From NCBI GenBank assembly GCA_021781095.1, contig JAJXXM010000063.1, positions 1 through 9,255 of the forward strand: 9,255 nt of DNA, read 5' to 3'. This DNA comes from a bacterium. GTDB lineage: Bacteria; Eremiobacterota; Eremiobacteria; Baltobacterales; Baltobacteraceae. The notes under the pieces are model-generated. The model worked only from the letters and a program-made list of their open reading frames with translations, did no database searches and was not told the origin of the DNA. Every line of letters begins with the position of its first letter. Positions within the stretch are counted from its first letter, which is position 1. Below are positions 1 through 6,200 of this stretch, one piece after another. The translations under genes and the position numbers were made by a program.

Positions 1-583
<583 letters not shown>

Positions 584-889
584 TTACGCGTGCGCCGGCA
601 CTTTGTCGACGATAGCCAGGACGTCTTTTTCGGAAACGATGAGGTACTCGACGCCGTCGATTTTGACTTCGCTGCCCGAGTATTTCGAGAAAATTACGCG
701 GTCGCCGACCTTCACGGTCATTGCAACAGTCGTGCCGTTGTCGAGCACGCGGCCGCTCCCGATCGCGCGGACGATCCCCTCCTGGGGCTTCTCTTTCGCG
801 GTGTCGGGAAGAAAAATGCCGCCGACGCTCTTTTCTTCTTGCTCGACGTGCTCGATGACCACGCGGTCGGCCAATGGCTTCAGGTTCAC
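584..889 (-). CDS. groES: Co-chaperonin GroES (10 kDa)
   Basis: This 101-residue protein forms the heptameric lid of GroEL. It begins [20 protein letters not shown] and contains the mobile-loop region [16 protein letters not shown], which contacts GroEL, then [33 protein letters not shown], typical of the GroES C-terminal half. The length matches the usual 95-102 residues. The open frame extends upstream through the CIRCE element to an ATG at 988. I chose the GTG at 889 because an ideal GGAGG lies 7 bases before it and homology begins exactly there. The extended start would also put the operator and promoter inside the coding region. groEL follows after 17 non-coding bases, so the two are cotranscribed and presumably heat-inducible through HrcA. 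Confidence 0.97.
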   Translation of the reverse strand: MNLKPLADRVVIEHVEQEEKSVGGIFLPDTAKEKPQEGIVRAIGSGRVLDNGTTVAMTVKVGDRVIFSKYSGSEVKIDGVEYLIVSEKDVLAIVDKVPAHA

Positions 890-924
890 GGAAAAACCTC
901 CAAAAATGTGTTTCGAGATGGATT

Positions 925-951
925 TTGGCACTCTTAGCATCTGAGTGCCAA
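925..951 (-). promoter_or_regulatory. CIRCE operator (HrcA binding site)
   Basis: A perfect inverted repeat, TTGGCACTC-N9-GAGTGCCAA, lies at 925-933 and 943-951. It has the 9-9-9 architecture of CIRCE, the operator of the heat-shock repressor HrcA, whose consensus is TTAGCACTC-N9-GAGTGCTAA. Both arms differ from consensus at one matching position (A to G and T to C), so the symmetry is intact. It lies in the groES leader just after the predicted transcription start, as expected for repression that is relieved on heat shock. hrcA itself is not in the window. Confidence 0.93.
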
Positions 952-959
952 CCTGTTGG

Positions 960-988
960 ATATTAGCAGAGACCCCACCCGAGTGCAA
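960..988 (-). promoter_or_regulatory. Sigma70-type promoter of groESL
   Basis: On the minus strand a -35 box TTGCAC (983-988) is followed after exactly 17 bases by a -10 box TAATAT (960-965). Each box differs from consensus by one base. Transcription should start near 953, placing the CIRCE repeat at about +2 to +29 and giving a leader of roughly 64 bases before the groES GTG. This arrangement of vegetative promoter plus CIRCE is standard for HrcA-controlled chaperonin operons. Confidence 0.85.
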
Positions 989-1103
989 GCGGTTTCAGGC
1001 GATGAGCAAATGGTTAAACTCCCCCCGGGGCGTGCCGAGCGAGCCGCCCAAAGCGTTTTATCGGTAGCCGGCTCCCTGCGAAAAGTCGGCAAAGGAGCAG
1101 AGC

Positions 1104-1949
1104 ATGAAACGTCTCGCAATCGGCCTCACCGCCGCGATCTTCGCCCTCGCCCTTGTCGGGGCACGCCCGGCGGTGGCGAGCATCAACATCGGGATCGGCA
1201 TCTCGATTGGGAGCGCGCCTCCTCCCATCCCCTACTACGCCTACGAACAGCCACCGCCGCCGGCTCCGAACTGGATCTGGATACCGGGCTACTGGCGCTG
1301 GAACGACGACGGCTACCACTGGGTACGCGGGCGCTGGACCCCCGCGCCGGCACCCGGGCTCTATTGGACCCCCGGCTACTGGGCCTGGGACGGCAACGGC
1401 TATTATTGGAACGGCGGCTACTGGGGGCGGAGCGTCGGCTACTACGGCGACGTCAATTACGGCTGCGGCTACTACGGCCGCGGGTACGACGGCGGCGAGT
1501 GGGACGGCGACCGTTTCCGCTATAACAGCTACGTGACCCACGTCGATCGCAACAGGATCGGGAACGCGGTCTACTACGATCCGCACGTCTATCGTCGCGC
1601 TCCGCAGGAAGGGCGCTCGAGCTTCGTGCGCGTCACGCATGCGGCCGCTCCGCGGAACGCCCGCTATCAGCCGCAGCACCGGCAGCAACCCCAGCCCCGC
1701 TATCAGCCGCAACGGCAGCAACCCCAGCCGCGCTACCAGCCGCAGCATCGGCAACAACCCCAGCCGCGCTATCAGCCGCAGCACCGGCAGCAACCCCAGC
1801 CGGGCTATCAGCCGCAGCATCGGCAGCAACCTCAGCCGCGCGGCAATCAGCAGCACGGTAACCAGCAGCACGGGAACGGCGGCGGGAACCAACAGCACGG
1901 TCACGGCAGCGACCACGGCGGGCACGGGCACGGCGGGCCACCCGCCTAA
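1104..1949 (+). CDS. Secreted WXXGXW-repeat protein with Gln/Pro/His repeat tail
   Basis: This is a 281-residue exported protein of unknown function. Residues 1-25 form a signal peptide ending AVA, with predicted cleavage before Ser26. Four WXXGXW motifs follow at residues 59-64, 73-78, 88-93 and 102-107, spaced 14-15 residues, as in the WXXGXW/YXWGXW repeat family known from Gram-negative envelope proteins. A Tyr/Gly-rich segment (about 108-135) and a block with YVTHVD follow. Residues 188-246 are five copies of a YQPQHRQQPQPR-type unit, and the last 35 residues are Gly/His/Asn/Gln rich. There is one cysteine (Cys121) after the signal. Start choice is supported by AAAGGAG 6 bases upstream. 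The next gene is a paralog lacking the repeat array. The tail could bind metal or wall polymers, but this is inference. It is transcribed divergently from groESL. Confidence 0.88.
   Translation: MKRLAIGLTAAIFALALVGARPAVASINIGIGISIGSAPPPIPYYAYEQPPPPAPNWIWIPGYWRWNDDGYHWVRGRWTPAPAPGLYWTPGYWAWDGNGYYWNGGYWGRSVGYYGDVNYGCGYYGRGYDGGEWDGDRFRYNSYVTHVDRNRIGNAVYYDPHVYRRAPQEGRSSFVRVTHAAAPRNARYQPQHRQQPQPRYQPQRQQPQPRYQPQHRQQPQPRYQPQHRQQPQPGYQPQHRQQPQPRGNQQHGNQQHGNGGGNQQHGHGSDHGGHGHGGPPA
1665..1841 (+). repeat. In-frame tandem repeat array, about 36-nt unit, 5 copies
   Basis: Five consecutive units encode YQPQHRQQPQPR or close variants. Four units are 36 bases; the second is 33 bases, having lost the His codon (YQPQRQQPQPR). 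The fourth unit ends in Gly instead of Arg. The units are nearly identical at DNA level, differing mainly at synonymous positions (for example cgctat versus cgctac, cac versus cat), so the array looks recently expanded and length-variable. All changes keep the reading frame. Confidence 0.92.
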
Positions 1950-1979
1950 CAGCCCCTCACATGCCCTCGGTTCGGCAAC

Positions 1980-2009
1980 AACGCGGTTACCCGTTCGGGT
2001 GACCGCGTT
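1980..2009 (+). terminator. Strong hairpin between the two WXXGXW genes
   Basis: Arms 1980-1992 and 1997-2009 form a 13-bp stem with one G-T wobble around a GTTC tetraloop. It lies 30 bases after the stop of the first paralog and is followed by CTCGTTCT, a weak T-rich run. It could be a rho-independent terminator or an mRNA-stabilising or attenuating hairpin that reduces expression of the downstream paralog. The rest of the gap (1950-2080) shows no clear promoter. Confidence 0.7.
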
Positions 2010-2080
2010 CTCGTTCTGCGTGAAATCGCTCCGTAATGGGAAGCATGAAAGGGGTTCGTCCCCAGATTGTAGGCACTCCC

Positions 2081-2761
2081 ATGAAAATCCCACGCGTCCT
2101 TTTCGTCGCGATCTTCGCCGTCGTTGCATTGTTTGTGCCTCGTCCGGCATCCGCGATTACCTTGAGTCAAATCATCTCGATGATCGCCCCACCGGCGATT
2201 CCGTCATCATCCTATCAGCAGCCCGCACCGCCGGCGCCGAACTCCATGTGGATTCCCGGGTATTGGAACTGGAACGGCAGCTCGTACCAATGGGTCGCCG
2301 GGCGCTGGACCTACGCACCGAGCCCGGGGCTCGTGTGGACACCTTCCTACTGGCAGGCGACGCCGGCTGGATATCTCTACCACTCCGGTTATTGGGGCAA
2401 GAGCGTCGGGTATTACGGCAACCTCAATTACGGCCACGGATATTTCGGCAAAGGCTACGACGGAGGAAAGTGGCAGGGCAAAACGTTCCTCTACAATACC
2501 TACGTCACGCACGTCGACCAACACACCGTTCGATCGGTCTACTACGACCGCAGCGTCTACAGGCGATCGCCGCAGCAGAACCATCAGAGCTTCGTCGGCC
2601 AAATGCATTCGGCAGATCGCGGACACGCAATGCAGAACGCGCGCGCCAACCACGGCGCTCCCCCCACGAAGCAGTCGGAGCACGGTAAATCTTCGAACGA
2701 ACATGCCGCCAAGGGCGGGCACGGCAATGCCGGGCACGGCCACGGCAAGCCGCCGCGCTAG
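2081..2761 (+). CDS. Secreted WXXGXW-family protein, paralog of the upstream gene
   Basis: This is a 226-residue exported protein, a tandem duplicate of the gene before it. Residues 1-25 are a signal peptide ending PASA, with cleavage before Ile26. The core aligns closely with the paralog: WIPGYW (57-62) and WVAGRW (71-76) are intact, while the third motif has become WTPSYW (86-91) and the fourth has Tyr for the first Trp (100-105). VGYYGNLNYG and YVTHVD are shared almost exactly. It lacks the Gln/Pro repeat array but keeps the His/Gly-rich end (GHGNAGHGHGKPPR). The frame is also open from ATGs at 2036 and 2045. I chose 2081 because it gives a proper signal peptide with Lys2 at the start, although only a weak AGG lies upstream. 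The function is unknown. Motif decay suggests divergence after duplication. Confidence 0.83.
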   Translation: MKIPRVLFVAIFAVVALFVPRPASAITLSQIISMIAPPAIPSSSYQQPAPPAPNSMWIPGYWNWNGSSYQWVAGRWTYAPSPGLVWTPSYWQATPAGYLYHSGYWGKSVGYYGNLNYGHGYFGKGYDGGKWQGKTFLYNTYVTHVDQHTVRSVYYDRSVYRRSPQQNHQSFVGQMHSADRGHAMQNARANHGAPPTKQSEHGKSSNEHAAKGGHGNAGHGHGKPPR

Positions 2762-2785
2762 ACGCGGGCTCTTTCCCGGGTACGC

Positions 2786-3868
2786 TTATTGGTTTGGAAG
2801 AAAATGAAAGATCGTAAGCGTGTAATCGAAACCGCCGGCGTACGTATCGTCGGCGGTTTCTTCCAAAACCACCGAGATCGTTGCGTCGGGCGAATCCCAA
2901 CGCGTCCGATGCGTCGACATGACGGTCGCGAGCCGCGTACGGTCGTTCATTCGCGAGACGTAATTCGCGGGCAGATCCTTCGCGATCGAGGCGCGAACCG
3001 CATCGTAGGTCGGCGAGGTTCCGAAGAGCGTCGGCGAATCGCAGCCCAACATCCATTTCGAATCGTTCTTTTCATCATTCGGGTGGAAGAGCGTGACGTC
3101 GATGCGGCAGCTTGAATAGGGCTGGGCGAGATGGAACGAGCTCGCGTACCGCGCGTAAAACGCCGCGCCGAAAGCATTGCCCCCTGCGTTGGGAACCGAG
3201 CGCCCGCGAATGCTCGCAAAATTCGTCGGCGCCGTTTTGAGCCCGACGGCGACTTCGCGCGCGAACGCCCGTAGAAAGGCCGCGCGCTGCGCGGGCGTCA
3301 TGCCGCGCGCGTAGAGGGCGAAGCGATGGTGCGACGTGATGTAATGGCGAACCGAAATCGCAACGCCGACCGAGGCCGCGTGCGAACTCGACGCCGATTC
3401 GACGAACGGCGACGCGACGACGCGACGACCGTTCGAGGCCGTCCACCGCCAAATCGTCGCGCCGGTGCGTTTGTCGAGCGCACCCATCATCGTGAATCCT
3501 TTGAGCGCGGGCGCGAGATCGCTCGCCGCGAGTTGAGATGCCCGAGCGATACTCGTCGTCGGCGGAAAATACCACACGAAGTGCGCCGACCAAGACTCCC
3601 GTTGTCCCGGTGCGGCGAACGTGTGCCCGATCGTGCCGTGCGGCAGCGCGAGCACGCGTACGGCATACGTGTCGTAGAACTGGTTCGCTTCGGTGCGCTT
3701 GCCGCGTAACGGAGCGAAATCGTTCGACATCGTGGCGACGAGGTGCGGCATCGCGCGCTGCAGGTAATTCGCGGGGCGCTTCGCCGCCAACGCCGGGGCT
3801 ACGAAGTACGCGGCGATCGCGAATACAACGGCAACGCGCAGACGGTTTTTAAGGGCGAGGTACTTCAC
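2786..3868 (-). CDS. Putative secreted protein, family not recognised
   Basis: This is a 360-residue protein I cannot assign to a family. The N-terminus VKYLALKNRLRVAVVFAIAA continues to PALAA, a typical Sec signal peptide with likely cleavage near residues 27-29. The mature part is mixed alpha/beta in character, rich in Ala, Arg and Ser, with only two cysteines (254 and 276) that could form a disulfide. Notable segments are FVWYFPPTTSIARA (98-111), IWRWTASNGRRVV (139-151) and the C-terminal DYTLTIFHFLPNQ. The open frame continues far upstream, antiparallel through osmC in another register. I chose the GTG at 3868 because GAGAGG lies 7 bases before it and the signal peptide begins there. It is 82 bases downstream of the OsmC-like gene on the same strand, so cotranscription is possible. 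It converges with the WXXGXW genes, leaving 24 bases between stops. Confidence 0.72.
   Translation of the reverse strand: MKYLALKNRLRVAVVFAIAAYFVAPALAAKRPANYLQRAMPHLVATMSNDFAPLRGKRTEANQFYDTYAVRVLALPHGTIGHTFAAPGQRESWSAHFVWYFPPTTSIARASQLAASDLAPALKGFTMMGALDKRTGATIWRWTASNGRRVVASPFVESASSSHAASVGVAISVRHYITSHHRFALYARGMTPAQRAAFLRAFAREVAVGLKTAPTNFASIRGRSVPNAGGNAFGAAFYARYASSFHLAQPYSSCRIDVTLFHPNDEKNDSKWMLGCDSPTLFGTSPTYDAVRASIAKDLPANYVSRMNDRTRLATVMSTHRTRWDSPDATISVVLEETADDTYAGGFDYTLTIFHFLPNQ
2828..2860 (+). other. Hairpin in the 3' end of the secreted-protein gene
   Basis: Arms 2828-2840 and 2848-2860 pair over 13 positions with one wobble around a 7-base loop. Read on the plus strand, the second arm runs into TTTCTTCC, so it could stop transcripts coming from the WXXGXW genes. 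On the minus strand it encodes codons near residues 336-346 and has no T-rich tail. Its position about 67 bases past the last plus-strand stop fits a convergent-gene terminator, but this is inference. Confidence 0.45.
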
Positions 3869-3882
3869 GGCGGCGCCTCTCT

Positions 3883-3910
3883 TTCGTTCGGTCCGGTTCG
3901 TTCGGTCCGG
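3883..3910. repeat. Exact tandem 14-bp direct repeat
   Basis: Two perfect adjacent copies of TTCGTTCGGTCCGG lie at 3883-3896 and 3897-3910, in the 82-base gap between the OsmC-like gene and the secreted-protein gene, 15 bases upstream of the latter's GTG. It could be a slippage duplication or a paired operator. Nothing further supports a function. Confidence 0.7.
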
Positions 3911-3950
3911 CCGCCTTCGTCGGCAAGCAGGCGTTCTCTTTGCGAGTGCA

Positions 3951-4394
3951 CTACGAGGTGCTGAGTTTGACCTCCACAGCGATCCCTTGGCGCACGCTCG
4001 CGGTGACGGTGCAGTAGTCCTCGAAGAGCGCGCGGCAGCGTTCGAAGCGCTCGCGGTGCTCCTCGGCGATCTCGGCGTGGAGCTCGACCTCGATCGAACC
4101 GATCCGCAGGCGGCCGCGCTCGTTGCGCGCTTTGTGAATCGAGACGTCGGCGCGCAACGCATCGAGCGACGCGTGCGTTTTGCCGACGCAGAACAGCAGG
4201 CTCGAAGCCAAGCAGCTGCCGACCGCCGCGCCGAGCATCGCATCGGGGCTGGGGCCGCGCGCCTCGCCGAGCGGAGGGCCCTCCTCGGCGAAAAACTCCG
4301 GCACGTTCGTCCCTTCGACGCGGACGAGAAATTCGTAGCCTTCGCGCCGTTCCAGGCGCACCTTCGTCGGCTGGGGCTCCTCGTGGCTGGCCAT
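3951..4394 (-). CDS. OsmC/Ohr-family protein
   Basis: This 147-residue protein belongs to the OsmC superfamily, cytosolic thiol-dependent (hydro)peroxidases and relatives that use two cysteines. The expected order is present: a beta-rich N-terminal part, then SPDAMLGAAVGSCLASSLLF (49-68) with Cys61 at the usual N-terminal helix position, then IEVELHAEIAEEHRERFERC, and DYCTVTASV with Cys128 matching the second conserved Cys. The length is typical. Extra cysteines lie at 69 and 120. The open frame starts upstream at 4463, but the ATG at 4394 has AAGGAG 6 bases before it and homology begins there. It is divergent from the membrane-protein gene across a 133-base gap. Subfamily (OsmC, Ohr or YhfA-like) cannot be set from motifs alone, so I give no symbol. 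Confidence 0.9.
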   Translation of the reverse strand: MASHEEPQPTKVRLERREGYEFLVRVEGTNVPEFFAEEGPPLGEARGPSPDAMLGAAVGSCLASSLLFCVGKTHASLDALRADVSIHKARNERGRLRIGSIEVELHAEIAEEHRERFERCRALFEDYCTVTASVRQGIAVEVKLSTS

Positions 4395-4454
4395 CCCGCT
4401 CTCCTTCTCGGCTGCCGCACAATCGTGCGCGTCCCTCACAAAGACGCGCTCGCT

Positions 4455-4476
4455 CTCCCGCACTCCTGCGCGGGAG
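4455..4476. repeat. Inverted repeat in divergent intergenic region
   Basis: CTCCCGC (4455-4461) and GCGGGAG (4470-4476) form a 7-bp palindrome in the 133-base gap between the divergent OsmC-like gene and the membrane-protein gene. A related GTGGGAGCGAACGAG follows at 4491. It could be an operator or a leader hairpin. No convincing -35/-10 pair was found in the gap on either strand. Confidence 0.4.
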
Positions 4477-4527
4477 CGTTGCGCAGCCTAGTGGGAGCGA
4501 ACGAGCGACCGGGAGAAGAGCGCCCGC

Positions 4528-5016
4528 ATGCCTCCCACTACTCGCCAATACCCCGCGATCCTCGCCCGCGGCGTCCTCGCCGGCATCGTCGGCGCGATCC
4601 TGATCGACGGGTTCCTCTACGTCACCCAAGTGCGCCCGCAAGGCGGCACGATGCAGCAGTTCTGGAGCTTCGTCGCGATGGCGGCGATGGGGAAAGCGAT
4701 CCTCGCCAATCCGCTCGCGCCGCTCTACGGTGCGATCGTCCACCTCGTGGTCTCGCTGGCGTGGGGCGTGGCCTTCGCCTGGGTCGCCGCCTCGCAACCG
4801 TTTATTGCGAAGCGCTGGCTGCCCTCGGGGCTCGCCTATGGAGTCGTGGTCTATATCGCGATGGATGTCGTCATGCTCGCGGCGGGCGTATTGCAGAACC
4901 CCAAAACGCCGAACGATTTGATCTTTCAGCTTCTCGCGCACACCGTGTTCTTCGGCTTGCCGATCGCCTGGATCGTCGCAGCGATGACCCCGGCCTCCAC
5001 CGACGCGCAGGCGTAG
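4528..5016 (+). CDS. Four-helix integral membrane protein, unknown function
   Basis: This 162-residue inner-membrane protein has four predicted transmembrane segments at about residues 11-33, 66-87, 101-122 and 131-152. A short polar stretch (34-65) contains RPQGGTMQQFW. Polar residues inside the helices are Asp27, His72, Asp113 and His138. There is no cleavable signal. The overall plan loosely recalls YagU-like (DUF1440) membrane proteins, but I would not assign it. The ATG at 4528 follows GGGAGAAGAG. Its stop codon TAG shares its G with the GTG start of alanine racemase, so the two are probably translationally coupled and form one transcript divergent from osmC. The coupling does not by itself show a role in cell-wall synthesis. 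Confidence 0.85.
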   Translation: MPPTTRQYPAILARGVLAGIVGAILIDGFLYVTQVRPQGGTMQQFWSFVAMAAMGKAILANPLAPLYGAIVHLVVSLAWGVAFAWVAASQPFIAKRWLPSGLAYGVVVYIAMDVVMLAAGVLQNPKTPNDLIFQLLAHTVFFGLPIAWIVAAMTPASTDAQA

Positions 5017-6158
5017 TGTCCCAACCCATACAGAGCGTGAACGGCGCGCTCGACATATCGCTCGCGGCGCTGCGTGCGAACGCCGACGCGCTGCGCGCGC
5101 TCGTCGCGCCGACGCACGCGGCGTTCGTCGTCAAAGGCAACGCGTACGGCCATGGGGCCACGGAGGTCGCACGCGCCGTCGAAGCGGAGGCGCGGTATCT
5201 TTGCGTCTACACGATCGATGAGGCGCTCGCACTGCGCGCCGCGGGCCTCCGCGCGCCGGTGCTCGTGCTCGGCCCCGTTCCCGCGGCATCGCTACGCGCC
5301 GCCGTTGAAAACGATTGCGAGTTGCCGCTCTGGGACGAACGCGGCTACCTTCACGATCTCGCCACTGCGGCGCGCGCATGCGGAAAGAGCGCGCGCGTCC
5401 ATCTCAAAATCAATACCGGGCTCAATCGCTTCGGTATCGCGCCCGAGCAATGCGATGCGATGCTCGATGCCGTCGCGAGCGTTCGCGACGTCGAAATCGT
5501 CGGCGTCTTCTCGCACCTCGCCGCCGCAGAAGAGATCGACTCTCCCTACACCCAGTACCAGCTCGCGCGCTTTTCGATCGCGCGCGAACGCGTGCGCGCG
5601 CGCTTTCCGGCGGCGCAACACCATATTGCGGCCTCGGCGGCGGCGATGCTCTGGCCGCAATCGCGGCTCGATATCGCCCGCTTCGGCATCGCGCTCTACG
5701 GGCTCTGGCCATCGGAACAGACGCGCGCGGCGATGGGCGAATCCGGCATCGCATTGCGCCCCGCACTCGCGTATCGCTCGCAACTCGTGGTCACCCGCGA
5801 GATCGAAGCGGGTGAAGCGATCGGCTACGGGTGCACCTTCCACGCACCGCGGGCGATGCGTATCGGCGTGCTCCCGCTCGGCTACGCCGACGGCATCCCA
5901 CGGCTGCTCTCCGGCAACGGCAGCTTTCTCATCGACGGCGCGCGATGCGCGATTCTCGGACGCATCGCAATGAACACCACCGTGCTCGATCTGACCCACG
6001 CCCCCGCCGCCGGCGTCGGGGCGACGGTGACGCTGATAGGGCGCGACGGGAGCGAAGAGATCGCCGCCGAGGATTGGGCGCGGTGGGCCCAGACGATCTC
6101 CTACGAAATCGTCACCCGGTTACCCGAGACGCTCCCACGCCGGTTCGTCGAAATATAA
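5016..6158 (+). CDS. alr: Alanine racemase (PLP-dependent)
   Basis: This 380-residue fold-type III PLP enzyme interconverts L- and D-alanine to supply D-Ala for peptidoglycan. VVKGNAYGHG carries the PLP lysine (Lys40). VHLKINTGLNRFG gives Lys131, the position carbamylated in characterised enzymes, and Arg138. AGEAIGYGCTFHA supplies the catalytic Tyr271 of the partner subunit, followed by LGYADGIPR and, near the end, SYEIVTRLPETLPRRF. Length is standard and the barrel and C-terminal beta domain are complete. The common GRVCMD motif reads GRIAMN (315-320), so its Cys and conserved Asp are replaced by Ala and Asn. The frame is open for 1 kb upstream as antisense shadow. I chose the GTG at 5016, which overlaps the preceding stop; a GTG at 5038 is the alternative and would remove seven residues. 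Confidence 0.95.
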   Translation: MSQPIQSVNGALDISLAALRANADALRALVAPTHAAFVVKGNAYGHGATEVARAVEAEARYLCVYTIDEALALRAAGLRAPVLVLGPVPAASLRAAVENDCELPLWDERGYLHDLATAARACGKSARVHLKINTGLNRFGIAPEQCDAMLDAVASVRDVEIVGVFSHLAAAEEIDSPYTQYQLARFSIARERVRARFPAAQHHIAASAAAMLWPQSRLDIARFGIALYGLWPSEQTRAAMGESGIALRPALAYRSQLVVTREIEAGEAIGYGCTFHAPRAMRIGVLPLGYADGIPRLLSGNGSFLIDGARCAILGRIAMNTTVLDLTHAPAAGVGATVTLIGRDGSEEIAAEDWARWAQTISYEIVTRLPETLPRRFVEI

Positions 6159-6159
6159 T
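6154..6159 (+). promoter_or_regulatory. Possible -10 box for the stalk-domain gene
   Basis: A perfect TATAAT overlaps the alr stop codon, 41 bases before the next ATG. No good -35 box lies at 16-18 bases upstream, and there is no TG extension directly before it, so the promoter is only possible. If real, it gives a leader of about 35 bases and separate expression of the downstream gene. Confidence 0.4.
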
Positions 6160-6200
6160 GGCCGCGTAACAAGCAACCGCTGTAGGACGTTTTACGAACG

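Noticed and set aside
584..988. An extended 134-residue GroES starting at the ATG at 988
   Set aside because: The extra 33 codons overlap the promoter and CIRCE operator and have no homology. The GTG at 889 has an ideal GGAGG site.
1665..1841. A possible CRISPR array or intergenic satellite
   Set aside because: The units are contiguous with no unique spacers, stay in frame and encode a clear peptide repeat inside a secreted protein.
1014..2150. A 378-codon minus-strand frame opposite the first WXXGXW gene
   Set aside because: It is the antisense image of a high-GC, repeat-rich gene, with Leu/Val/Ala/Arg repeats mirroring the Gln/Pro array. It has no recognised domain, and the plus strand has a signal peptide and known motifs.
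2786..4420. A 544-codon minus-strand frame extending upstream of the orphan secreted protein
   Set aside because: Its first 184 codons overlap the OsmC-like gene in another register and read as Arg/Ser-rich noise. A signal peptide and ribosome site mark the real start at 3868.
3987..6158. A 723-codon open frame that contains alr at its 3' end
   Set aside because: The first 343 codons run antisense to the OsmC-like gene and out of frame over the membrane-protein gene, with Arg/Ala-rich shadow composition. Homology starts at the GTG at 5016, so this is not a fusion protein.
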